The position numbers were made by a program, and so were the translations under genes. The notes under the pieces were generated by a model. That model saw only the letters and a program-made list of their open reading frames with translations, did no database searches and was not told the DNA's origin. Source: Ectobius pallidus (Eukaryota; Arthropoda; Insecta; Blattodea; Ectobiidae). Taken from it: a stretch of 64,000 nt of DNA. The DNA is taken from positions 119,570,043-119,634,042 of the forward strand of contig CAXKWD010000004.1 of assembly GCA_964059195.1 (NCBI GenBank), read 5' to 3'. Shown here one piece after another: positions 22,539 through 32,396 of this stretch (position 1 is its first letter; the number at the start of each line of letters is the position of its first letter).

Positions 22539-25500
22539 ACAAGCCAGTGGTGGATGAACGAGATAAGTCTTTAAATATACCGGAAATCTCAAAATATAAC
22601 CATAAACAAAAGGACCCAGCCATAAACAGAAATAATCATACACAGAGTCACAACAAGGTAAGACTAAGACAACTAACTCATTTGTCCCAGACCAACACAA
22701 CAGACTTGAATCTACCTTCTATTAATATGCACGATCCCCTTACCAACGTAAAACAGAATAATAAAAATTTGCGAATCCTACACCAGAATGTACAGTGGGC
22801 TAGAAACAAGCATCCCCAAATCGAAGCAATGCTGCAAAACTATAAACCCAACTTACTTATACTAACGGAGCATGCAACACAAAAAGATTGTATAGAATTG
22901 CTTAATTATAACAACTATCAGGTAATCACCAGCTACTGTAGGGCCAATTACAGAGGAGGGGGAGTATGCATCCTATCACAACCAGATGAAAAATACAAAT
23001 TCATGCCGAGTATACAAGCCCTATCAATAGAAAAAATTATCGAAATTGCTGCAATCGAATATAATTATTGTAGAGAAGCGTACATTGTAATAGGTATATA
23101 TCGACCTCCAAATTCTGACATAAACATTTTCATGATACAGCTACAGGAAATCCTAGATAAAACGATGGGCACAGGCAAGTATATAATTTTAGCAGGTGAC
23201 TTTAATCTAAATATTTTGAACAATGAAACCGACACTCGCAGACTGATAGAATTACTGCAATGCTATAACATAACACACACAGTGGACTCGCCAACCAGAA
23301 TAACAACCACATCTGCAACATGTATTGATAACATATTTACAAACATACCAAAGGACCTGCGCATAACCTCGCTCTTTGAAGCAGGCATCTCAGACCACAT
23401 AGGGCAATATATAGACATAAAAGCAGACAATGACATGCATACCACACATACCTACGAATATAAAAGAATCATTGACAAATCACTAATCCCCGAACTATAT
23501 CATCGCCTAGAAAAGGAAAATTGGGACAGTGTATATAATACTGCAGCAATAGATGAAAAAACAATTGAACTCCAAAAAACACTGGCACATTACATCAATG
23601 TAACTTTCCCAATAAAAAAAGTCAAACATAGGACGACTCCCAAAGAAAACCATGACTGGGTAACTAAAGGAATATGTATTTCCAGGAGCAAACTTAAACT
23701 ACTTATCACACACAGTAAAACCAACTTCTCAGATGATTTCAAAATTTATTTTTACAATTACAAAAAGATCTATCATAACGTAATTAAGGCAGCAAAACTA
23801 ATGCATAATGCTAGACAAATTAACACTTCAAAAAATGTCTCTAAAGCATCATGGGCACTAATAAACAAAACCAGGAAAAAGAGGAAAGTACATACCGAGG
23901 GCATAACACTAAAACAGGAGGGACAAGATATTACAGACCCCCAAAATATAGCCGAAATCTTTAATACGTTTTTCACAAATGCCACTATAAATAACAATCA
24001 TGAGCATGTAAATAGTAACTATAGGAGTCATAACATAGCTAATAGCATAACCAACTCAATGGTTCTCTGGCCTACTGACTGTATAGAAGTAGAAAGAACT
24101 ATCAAAGAATTAAACATGTCTACAGCATGTGGAATAGATGGGTTGTCAAATGAATTATTGAAAATCTGCAAAAGCTATATACTTCAGCCCTTAGTACACA
24201 TCATTAACCATTCTTTCACAGCTGGAACCTTTCCAAATAGCCTAAAAATAGGAAAGGTAACCCCCATATATAAAAAAGGGGATAAAACTGATATTAAAAA
24301 CTACAGACCTATAACGATAATCTCCCCACTCTCAAAAATACTTGAAAGTATCTACTTAAAGAGACTAATTAGCTTTTGTAACAAACATAAAATTATCCCC
24401 CAAAATCAGTTTGGATTCCAAAAAGGTAAATCCACAAAAGATGCCATCTCAACAACACTAAACAGAATCATAGACCAAATGAACAATCGGGAAACAGTTG
24501 TCGGGGTTTTTCTAGATCTCACCAAAGCATTTGATTGTGTACAGCACGATCTATTATTAGAAAAGCTACAAGGATTCGGGGTACGGGGTAATGCAAAAGA
24601 GTGGCTTAAAGCCTATTTGAAGGACAGGAAACAATATACACAAATTAATAAAACAGATGTGTACGGGTGTAAAACCCAATACAACTCTGATTTACAGAAT
24701 ATAAAACTCGGAGTACCCCAAGGGTCAGTAATTGGACCCGTCTTATTCTTACTGTACATCAGTGACATAGAAATGACCACTTCCAAGATAGGGGTAGATA
24801 GCATCTTTTATGCCGACGATGCCACGTTTCTTTTTTCAGCAAAAGAACCACAAGTCCTAAACATAAAAATGAAAATGGTGATAGACCAATTAGAACAATA
24901 CTGTGACAAACACAATTTAATACCTAATATTAACAAAACTAATTACCTACACTTCGTATTACAAAAACACCCAACTAATGAAACAAACATCGCCTTATCA
25001 TACAAAGACCAAACCATAAACAAGACACAATCAACCAATTTCTTAGGGATCACGTTGGATGAGAACTTAAACTGGTCAAATCATATAGATAATACATGTC
25101 TTAAACTCAATAAAGCAATATTCCTTATACTACAACTGAAAGAGATTCTACCTACAGCAACACTTTGCATGGTTTACTATGCCACTTTTCACTCACATCT
25201 TGAATACGGAGCGATGTTATGGGGAACAGCCACTACTGCACAAAGAAACTCTCTTCTCGTCTTACAAAAGAGAGCCATTAGAATAATCGCAAAATTGAAA
25301 CCTAGAGACTCGTGTAGAGAAGCTTTTGCTAAACTAGGGATTCTAACCATAATTGGTGTGTATCTACAATATGCAATTCTGTTTGTTAAGCAAAACAACC
25401 ACTCTAACATACAAATAAACAAAGAGATTCACTCCCACTGTACTAGAACTCATGATGACTTCCACATGCAATCATACAGAGGAAAATTTGGTAAAAAAAA

Positions 25501-25660
25501 CATAAACGTTGCAGGATCCGTATACTACAATTTACTGCCTAAAGAAATTAAAGCGTCAACAAGCGCAATGATTTTTAAAAAGAAACTAAAAAAGTTTCTA
25601 ACAGAAAATAGTTTTTACACTATAGAAGAATTTGTGCAGCACTGTAAACCCCACACATAA
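22520..25660 (+). CDS. LINE ORF2: APE endonuclease plus reverse transcriptase
   Basis: The 1046-codon frame is uninterrupted. The endonuclease lies at about residues 83-300: RILHQNVQWARNK, then TEH, IYRPPNSD, GDFNLNIL (about 226) and ISDHIGQ (about 290). The reverse transcriptase lies at about 570-830: YKKGDKTDIKNYRPI, QFGFQKGKST, FLDLTKAFDCV (first Asp), GVPQGSVIGPVLF (about 733) and FYADDATFL (about 763, catalytic YADD). A C-terminal region follows with EYGAMLWG and LQKRAIRII. There is no RNase H. This matches CR1/Jockey-group enzymes, which nick target DNA and prime cDNA synthesis on it. The real start may be downstream of the first ATG, because the first 80 residues are low in similarity. 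Confidence 0.9.
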   Translation: MQAGKLDKPVVDERDKSLNIPEISKYNHKQKDPAINRNNHTQSHNKVRLRQLTHLSQTNTTDLNLPSINMHDPLTNVKQNNKNLRILHQNVQWARNKHPQIEAMLQNYKPNLLILTEHATQKDCIELLNYNNYQVITSYCRANYRGGGVCILSQPDEKYKFMPSIQALSIEKIIEIAAIEYNYCREAYIVIGIYRPPNSDINIFMIQLQEILDKTMGTGKYIILAGDFNLNILNNETDTRRLIELLQCYNITHTVDSPTRITTTSATCIDNIFTNIPKDLRITSLFEAGISDHIGQYIDIKADNDMHTTHTYEYKRIIDKSLIPELYHRLEKENWDSVYNTAAIDEKTIELQKTLAHYINVTFPIKKVKHRTTPKENHDWVTKGICISRSKLKLLITHSKTNFSDDFKIYFYNYKKIYHNVIKAAKLMHNARQINTSKNVSKASWALINKTRKKRKVHTEGITLKQEGQDITDPQNIAEIFNTFFTNATINNNHEHVNSNYRSHNIANSITNSMVLWPTDCIEVERTIKELNMSTACGIDGLSNELLKICKSYILQPLVHIINHSFTAGTFPNSLKIGKVTPIYKKGDKTDIKNYRPITIISPLSKILESIYLKRLISFCNKHKIIPQNQFGFQKGKSTKDAISTTLNRIIDQMNNRETVVGVFLDLTKAFDCVQHDLLLEKLQGFGVRGNAKEWLKAYLKDRKQYTQINKTDVYGCKTQYNSDLQNIKLGVPQGSVIGPVLFLLYISDIEMTTSKIGVDSIFYADDATFLFSAKEPQVLNIKMKMVIDQLEQYCDKHNLIPNINKTNYLHFVLQKHPTNETNIALSYKDQTINKTQSTNFLGITLDENLNWSNHIDNTCLKLNKAIFLILQLKEILPTATLCMVYYATFHSHLEYGAMLWGTATTAQRNSLLVLQKRAIRIIAKLKPRDSCREAFAKLGILTIIGVYLQYAILFVKQNNHSNIQINKEIHSHCTRTHDDFHMQSYRGKFGKKNINVAGSVYYNLLPKEIKASTSAMIFKKKLKKFLTENSFYTIEEFVQHCKPHT

Positions 25661-25886
25661 AGACCGTAGTGACAAATACCACTGACTCAGATTATTGATA
25701 TTGGGCAAGAGAAAACTCCAATGGCTTGTCTAGTATTCATAGGCACACAAACCATCTGCAGAAGTATTTTATATTAACATAGGCTAGTATTATAGTTGTA
25801 TATGTAAAAAATTATTGTATTTGAAAAAAATTAGCATAAGTTATATTGACGTTCCATATTATGATACTCTGTACATAGAAGAACGA

Positions 25887-25912
25887 ATAAACATAAACAT
25901 AAACATAAACAT
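25887..25912 (+). repeat. (ATAAAC)n LINE 3' tail
   Basis: Four perfect hexamers plus AT end the LINE. It marks the 3' junction of the insertion. Confidence 0.85.
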
Positions 25913-26358
25913 GGTGGATTATTCCCGTGTACGAGTCATATTCTCTTTGCAAGCAGTGACGGATCACGACGTAGTTCCAATTGGAAAGGCGTTATTGCAC
26001 ATTCTAAGCCTTTGTATAATGAAATAATTGCACACGTAAAAGAATAATTAAAAATACAAAATTGTTTGTAATATTTGTTTCTTGTAGTGTATATTATAAA
26101 GTGAAATTAGTGTTTCCCTAAGAATAAGCAACCTCCACTGCACTTATTGTCTGTTTGTGTCTCCATCTAGCCCGTTCTTTTCGAACTATGTGTAAGACCA
26201 CCAAGTTTGCGGGTTGCCTGTCAATGGATAGGGGTTTGCCCACGACTGACCTAGAGTTTCAACATCGAAAGTCCTCCATAAGTTAATTTCATATTACAAA
26301 ATACAAAACCCAGGTGACGCCGGGCCATTTAAGCTAGTAAATAAATTAAAAAAATAAA

Positions 26359-26394
<36 letters not shown>

Positions 26395-27172
26395 TAAAAC
26401 CTCATGCTATAATGGTGTGTGGTTGAAGCCTTATCCACTATTTGAGGTTCTTAGCGTGAGTTATATTTTCATATTTTCTTACATGTAGATATAATTATGT
26501 GCTTACTTTTTCTTAAAGGGGTACAATACATATTTTATGTTTTCAAGTTTAAACCTGTCCAGATTTAGATATGGAATTGAATGTGAAAATGCAGTTTTCC
26601 TCTAATTTTGGTCTCTGTCAAGAAAGAGAAAGCAAACCTGCTGAGGCCATGATCTACAGAGAAAATTAATTTTGATAGAAAAGTTGATTGTTCAGTGTAG
26701 TATTTCTTTAAATTATGTCAATTATAATAAAATTGTTTAAATAAATTAAGTAAAATACAAACTAAAATACTGAACTATGAGAACCAACTGTTAGAAAAAG
26801 AGTTATGGCAAACAAGACCAGAACTTTAAAAAAACCAAGCATTTAGATTAAATCAGAACACACAACCACTAATGCACTTGTAATATGACAAGTTTTGTAA
26901 GAAATGAATAAAGAAAAATCTATGAATTAAAGAATTTCACACCATAATCCATCTGAAATAATATTTTGAAAAAAGGAGAAACAAGAGAGGGAAAGAGGGT
27001 TATAACACTGATGTATGCTGCTTTTGGTATTATTATTTTTTATTTCATGAAACTAACCTTTCTTTTACAGTTACTTTCGCTGTTATAATGTAGCATTTTC
27101 AATATATGATAGTTTTCAGAAATTATCTTCTAGTAAAATCTTGTGTTTATCTGGAAAACTGTAATCTTGCAG
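25913..27172 (+). other. RPTP intron
   Basis: Non-coding sequence. The segment about 26150-26345, followed by the ATA microsatellite, could be the 3' end of another retroposon, but no domain is visible. The last 30 bases form the polypyrimidine-poor acceptor region of the exon at 27173. Confidence 0.4.
26357..26392. repeat. (ATA)n microsatellite
   Basis: About eleven tandem ATA/TAA units, flanked by A-rich sequence. Confidence 0.9.
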
Positions 27173-27422
27173 GATCAGTACAGACTTGTGCACCTAGTGC
27201 TTCTGGAGTGTCTGATAATGGAATCAACCAGTTACCCATGTGCTGGAGATTTTGAGAAACGAGTCCAGGAGTTAAGTGAGTCAGGATCTCTGCAGCATCA
27301 GTTCTGTCGCATTGATCAGCTAAGGTGGCAGGATGAAGCTCTGAAACCTGCTGTGGGAGAAACAGTAACTTCACCATCACAAAAGGATCCACGCAAGAAT
27401 AGAAACTTGAATATTGTTCCTG
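27173..27422 (+). CDS. Ptp69D: RPTP exon: end of D1 and D1-D2 linker
   Basis: The acceptor is CTTGCAG and the donor GTAAGT, with 83 codons plus one base. It opens with DQYRLVHLVLLECL, which completes the D1 Q-loop and last helix directly after QREQ-RANLVDNE-type sequence in the previous exon. The linker follows, and then KNRNLNIVP, a degenerate KNRY/IVP motif marking the start of D2, where the Tyr of KNRY is replaced by Asn. The intervening part includes FCRIDQLRWQ. The single trailing G joins GT of the next exon to make Gly. Confidence 0.9.
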
Positions 27423-27439
27423 GTAAGTGTCAAGGACAG

Positions 27440-27665
27440 TGTCTCCATAGGCATCGGAAAGACTTTCTGCATTATTCTCGATTATGTTTATGTCATCGCC
27501 CAAAAGACAAACATCATCTGCATAAGCTAAAATTGGGTGATAGCCATTTAATTCTAGGTTTATCTTGTTTTCCTAAACTTTCATAATGTTTTATTCTAAA
27601 GCGAAATTTAACAGTAAAGGGGACAGGGCATCTCTTTGCTTCAAGCAGTTTTTAATGGCAAACCT
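27440..27665 (-). pseudogene. Reverse transcriptase fossil (non-LTR)
   Basis: On the minus strand the sequence reads GLKQRDALSPLL near 27635, then NLELNGYHPILAYADDVCLL at about 27510-27560 and GDDINIIENNAESL. The first two blocks are RT motifs with the catalytic YADD. Gly-Asp of the usual QGDALSP is changed to Arg-Asp and a stop interrupts between the motifs. Only the palm is preserved. It starts about 20 bp downstream of the donor of the RPTP exon and runs antisense to the gene. Confidence 0.75.
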
Positions 27666-28091
27666 ATCTGATATAAATTTTCCTACCCTGACTCTGCTAT
27701 AGTTTCATTTAGACACATTTTGACCAACCTAACTAACTTCTTTGGTGTCCCAAACTGATTGAGAATATTGTACTAAAGAAGATTAGACTTCAAATTTATT
27801 ATAATATTATGACTACCACTATCATAACCAGCATAAATGGAGAAATGCTCTGGAACAGATTCAAAAGGTTGTGCACATAACAAGACCTGAATAACATGAA
27901 CTCGTAGCAATTGTAATGAGTTATCGATTGTACATACAATAATTTTTTGTTTTGTGCAAACAGCTCACGTTGGACTAAAATGTACACTTATGTGCATAGT
28001 CAGAAGTAATTATGTAAAAATCATATTATATATAATATATAAATATAATATGTAGGCCTATAATATAAATATATAATGTATAAATATATAA
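27666..28091 (+). other. RPTP intron, AT-rich
   Basis: Non-coding. Simple AT/ATAT sequence occurs at 28020-28100. Confidence 0.4.
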
Positions 28092-28270
28092 TATAAAGCT
28101 AACATCCCAGAAGGGACAAGGCCTATCAACTGACCGCTGCCTCATCTCCATAGGCAGACGGCAGGATTGGGGGGCATGTGGTCAGCATGCTGACACCCAT
28201 GGCTGTTAATGGTGGTTTCCATGACCGGAGCTGCTACTTCTCTATCAAGTAGCTCCTCAGTTTATATCAC
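28092..28270. mobile_element. SINE-like retroposon, left part
   Basis: GC-richer segment starting around CATCCCAGAAGGGACAAGGC and running through a Cys-rich-looking CTGCCTCATCTCCATAGGCA block to TCAAGTAGCTCCTCAG. It is interrupted at TTATATCAC by the 4-kb insertion; the counterpart resumes at 32280 with GAGGCTGAGTGCACCCC. I recall these two blocks being contiguous in an insect repeat family, but that is memory and not shown here. The duplicated TTATATCAC supports it. Confidence 0.6.
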
Positions 28271-28305
28271 AAGTGTTAATGAATTTCATTTCCACTAGTG
28301 CTGTA

Positions 28306-28345
28306 TGATAGAGAATTCAAGTTTTTCATTCTTACGCACTAGTAT
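28306..28345. repeat. Inverted partner of the insertion's other end
   Basis: GAGAATTCAAGTTTTTCATT and the following TACGCACTAGTATATA recur inverted at 32226-32266 (TATACTAGTGCGTAAGGC then AAAAACTTGAATTCTC). The arms are about 40 bp with three differences and sit near both ends of the 4000-bp insertion. Confidence 0.85.
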
Positions 28346-28544
28346 ATATATATTAATGTTTATTTACATTCAGCTTCCCTTAGTTAAGGGTTGCCCTAAG
28401 ACAAAGCGTAATATAAAAGAAAATGATTTGCACCACAAAGAAGTGTTTACAAGTATTTACAATAAACATAAAGAAAAAACTCACATATATCAAGAAAACT
28501 TATGAAACAAGAAAAAAAGAACATTGAAAACAAATATATACAAT

Positions 28545-31457
28545 TTAGGAATATAAGTGATTCCTGAGTATTGAGAGGGAACCTTTCAGGGCTGTCAGAG
28601 ACACTTCTTTTATTAAAATGCTGTTCAGACGGAAGAATCTGCAGAAATCTACAAAGAATGAAGGAATTGTTCCTCTTGCACCCACCATCAGGCTAAAGAT
28701 GGTAATAGAAGAAAGGGAGTATTTTTCTTTGTAGTATGCAATGGTGGGTTCGTAGATACGACATTTTTCAGCATGAACTTCTGCAGGTTGGGTGCTACTT
28801 GTTTCAAACCTGACTGTAGGATCGATTACATATCCATTGGTTGAGCCTGGTGGAATGGCGATGATGTCAATTCTTCTAGAGCAGCCACCTTCAGAAACGC
28901 CGTAGACCTCTTCAGCTACTTGATGATGATTTTCCCGCAGAGCATTTGCAATTAAAGTTCGGATCTTGTGATGGCGACTGTTCCTCAGCACTTCACCATA
29001 AGGACAAGCACCCAAGACGTGAGCAAGAGTTTCTTTCTCACTGCCGCAACGACGGCAATGGTGACCGTCTTGGGACCTGCCTGGTAGAGCACGAACTGGA
29101 CATACATTCACTGTCATCTTAATTGCATCCTTCCACTCACTACTCGTCAATCCTTTGGGCTTACTAAGCCATTTATTACATGGCGTATATTCTTTAAAAA
29201 GGATGACACCCTTTCCTTTCTGGGGCAAAGAACACCAAGTTTCAAATTCCTTATTTCGGAGTTGCGTCCGTATGGAAGGAACTTTAAGCCAGGCAGGCCT
29301 TCCATCTGATGGCAGATTAAGTTTTTCGAGACATCTGTTAACTTCATCGTTCAAGTCTCTTGTGTGATTTATGTGGATGTTATTAGAATTCATGAGACTT
29401 TGGCAGGAATTAATGAATTGTAAATATGCCTCCCACGATGCTTTAAAGAGTCCTAATCCCTTATAACTCTTGGCTGAGTACATCATACTATCAGGGGTGT
29501 CGGTTGGGAGTTGAAGTATCTCTTTACATGTTGTTCGAATTAATACGTCAGCGTCAGAAAGAAATTTGACTGGTATTCTATTTAATGGTGTAGTCTGAAA
29601 TTTATAAATCAATGATGGACATATAAAAGTACTCAAGATGTTAAATTTCTGGTATGGTTGTAATAAAGAGGAGGAAGCTAAGGCATCAAATTTATTTTTA
29701 AGATCGTTCATCGCTGCTTTTGGGTCAATGATGATAGTTGACACCCAAATAGCGGATAGTCTCATCAGGTGCAATTGAAGGAATGACTTGTCCAGAGTCT
29801 AGAACGAAATCATCATACTTTATAGTGCCTTTAGTAATTGAAATAGATTTTGATTTATGCATATTAATAGCCAAGCCTATTTCAAGAAACCTTTGAATGG
29901 CTATATCGGCAAGTTTCTTGGCAGATTCTTCATTATTGCCTACTATTAAAGTATCATCTGCAAATCCCATGACAGTTATATTAGGGAGACCTGACAGTAT
30001 AGAATAACCAAAATCCTCAGCATTTTCATTGGAAGACAGTTCATGTAGGATATGGTCTGTCACTAGATTGTACAAAGTAGGCGACAGAGGCGATCCTTGT
30101 AACACTCCTCTTCTTATTGAAATGGGCTTGGTCTTTTGATTGTTAGTCCATATCTGCGTAATGTTATTTATTTGCAAAGAAACTATAACTGATAATTTAG
30201 ATGGTATATTAAGTGATGAGAGACTTTTCTCAAGATGGCCATGTCCAATATTATCAAATGCCTTGCTAATGTCTAAGAAGATCAAGGCAAGGTTTGTTTT
30301 ACGTTTCTTAGCTGACGTGAGAAGAGATTCCAAAATAGACGTGTTAATATGTGTGCCGGGGGAGTTAGTAAACCCTCGCTGATGTTCACAAAACGATACA
30401 TACATTTGAAGTCTTCTATCAAGCACACCTCGATGATTCTTCTCACGATCGAGCAGATGGTAATAGGTCTCCAATTGGCCAGGTCTGTCTTATCACCACC
30501 TTTGAAGATTAGTATTGTTCTTGCTCTTCTTAAACATTCCGGAACAAGATTGCGGGCTGCCATTGTTGTAGCAATTAGTGCTATGATCTCATAGCAAGTG
30601 TCATCTTTTACAGCTCTCAAAAGAACATGGTCAGGGCCAGGTGCTGTGTCGACTGCAATTCTTCTGACTGCTGTAGATATCTCTTGCTTGCTAATTAGTA
30701 TATCTTCTGTTTCATCCAAACTGACTCGAGCAGCGTCAGAAACATTGGATGGATATACATCTCGTTCGCTTTCATTTGGTATAGAAAACAGCGAGGAAAA
30801 GTGGTGATGAATTTTATTAACATCAACTCGACAGACATTGCGGTTATCATTCAAAACATTTCTTACTGCTTTCCTTCTTTGGTTGTAATACAAATATTGC
30901 GTCTTCTGATAATCAAATCTTTGTTGTCGTTTTAACCTGTCCCGTTTGGTGGCTCTTTCTGGGTTACTACTTTTACTATATTCCCTTTGGTTATTGTATG
31001 CCTTCTTCTTTTTACGAGCTTCGTAATACCGCACTGCCGGATGTTTTGGTCCAGGCAAAAGGTGAATGGCCTGAGATAAGAAGGTTGTGAATTCTTCAAC
31101 CCTATTACAAAATTGTTCATCACTAAGGGTTGTGAGAAATTCTGACTTCCATTGTTCCAGATTTTCTTTATACACCTTCAAATTGTTGTCTTCTACTGAA
31201 GAGTAATCATCTTCAGTCTGTTTGTTTCCGTGTTCTCTAGGCAATTCAGCACTTATCTGAGCAGTCTTAATGTTATTTGACTGCCTATTCACAATATTAT
31301 TTCTCTGTTCCTGAGGATGAGCTCGACTGATATGAATACTAACGCCATGAGTACCCTTGTATATTTTCCCACAGTGAGGGCAAGGCTGACCACATGTGTT
31401 ATCTTGGCTAGGTACTCCGCTAGGAGTATTTAAAGGAGGATTGGTAAGGCTCTCCAT
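28545..31457 (-). pseudogene. R2-clade LINE polyprotein, two frameshifts
   Basis: Three overlapping minus-strand frames form one protein of about 960 residues. The N-terminus has a CCHH zinc finger (C26, C29, H42, H47). A basic region is followed by RT: APGPD, FKGGDKTDLANWRPI, then after a frameshift near 30428 QRGFTNSPGT, LIFLDISKAFDNIGHG, GVLQGSPLSPTLYNLV and MGFADDTLIVG. A second shift near 29725 leads to the thumb (LPTDTP, YKGLGLF). The C-terminus has the knuckle CRRCGSEKETLAHVLGACP and a restriction-like endonuclease with RRIDIIAIPP. This domain order is that of R2. Each shift looks like one base lost, so the copy is young or the breaks are sequence errors. Confidence 0.85.
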
Positions 31458-31902
31458 GGTAGGAATGACAAATTACAAAAGATATATATCTTCTTCTATT
31501 CATCTATCCAAATCATATAATAATCCTCTTTTAATATGCTGTAGGACCGTCAGTACTGTTGCTGATATGGAATTTGCATTAATTTGCTTCCATAAATTTG
31601 CTCTGTGATATTCATCATCATCTTTATGAGTTTAAAATGAATATAAATGGGTTTATTTCATGATGTAAATTGGTAACTAAGTGGAATAAACAACCTGATA
31701 AAACACAGCCAAAGAATGCATGATGCAAAATTAAGTATTTTCCAATATTTACTCGAACAAGAAGCTCACCAACACTTGTATAAACTCCAGATAGTAGAGT
31801 GAACTGTAATTGATGTAACTTACACCTTGAAATCACTCAAATAAGTTAAATACGATTAAAAAATATTCCCACTATTATCAAGCCAAGCCAGATCAAGTCA
31901 AG

Positions 31903-32225
31903 AATCTAACGGATACTTGAGCCGAATACGTAGAATGTTTATAGATTATTTATTTTACTGCCAATACCATATAATGACACAGTTTATAACTTTTTACAGA
32001 TTATTTATTTTTCTGCCAATATCATATGATACTGTTTATAACTGACTTGTTATACAATATATTTGCAAGAATAAATTATATCATATCATAATACACACAG
32101 TTTACTATCTTGCTTCAAAGCTTGCTGTAAAAAGTTATAAACTGTGTCATTATATGGTATTGGCAGTAAAATAAATAATCTATAAACATTCAACGTATTC
32201 AGCTCAAGTATCCGTTAGATTCTTA
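31903..32225. repeat. Near-perfect 98-bp hairpin with 128-bp loop
   Basis: The segment 31903-32001 pairs with 32127-32225 as reverse complement with only a few mismatches (both contain AAGTATCCGTTAGATTCTT or its complement at the outer end). The loop repeats part of the arm (ATTATTTATTTTTCTGCCAATATCAT near 32003). It lies in the 5' region of the R2-like insertion. Confidence 0.85.
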
Positions 32226-32279
32226 CTATATACTAGTGCGTAAGGCTGAAAAACTTGAATTCTCTAACTATTATATCAC

Positions 32280-32396
32280 GAGGCTGAGTGCACCCCATTC
32301 CAGACCTCCCTATCTCAGAAAAATCCGGGGAGGTACCAGGGATCAAACCCGGGCCGACGGATCAGTAGTCAGCAGTGCTAACCACAAGACCATGTC
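32280..32396 (-). mobile_element. SINE, right part with tRNA-like sequence
   Basis: On the minus strand a tRNA-like unit reads GGTCTTGTGGTTAGCACTGC (A box) and GGGTTTGATCCCTGG (B box, about 32338-32352 in reverse). It is followed by a CCGGATTTTTCTGAGATAGG block. It continues from the split element at 28092-28270. Confidence 0.65.

Larger units (their letters stand above)
21480..25912 (+). mobile_element. CR1/Jockey-group LINE with both ORFs open
   Basis: The element has ORF1 (21591-22538), ORF2 (22520-25660), a 3' UTR of about 225 bp and a terminal (ATAAAC)4 tail at 25887-25912. Short tandem repeats at the 3' end instead of poly(A) are typical of CR1 and related clades. The left limit is approximate, set by a short 5' UTR ahead of ORF1. 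No target duplication was found. Absence of stops in 4 kb of coding sequence indicates a young insertion. It lies in sense orientation in the RPTP intron between the D1 P-loop exon and the D1/D2 junction exon. Confidence 0.85.
28271..32270 (-). mobile_element. 4000-bp insertion carrying an R2-clade LINE
   Basis: The insertion is flanked by a 9-bp direct repeat TTATATCAC (28262-28270 and 32271-32279) and splits a SINE. On its minus strand it holds an 800-bp 5' region, the R2-like coding sequence (31457 to 28545) and a 3' UTR of about 270 bp. Two inverted features are inside: the 5' terminal 45 bp match the complement of 3' UTR sequence at 28306-28345, and a hairpin occupies 31903-32225. No 28S rRNA sequence is seen on either side, unlike canonical R2 insertions. 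Confidence 0.75.
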
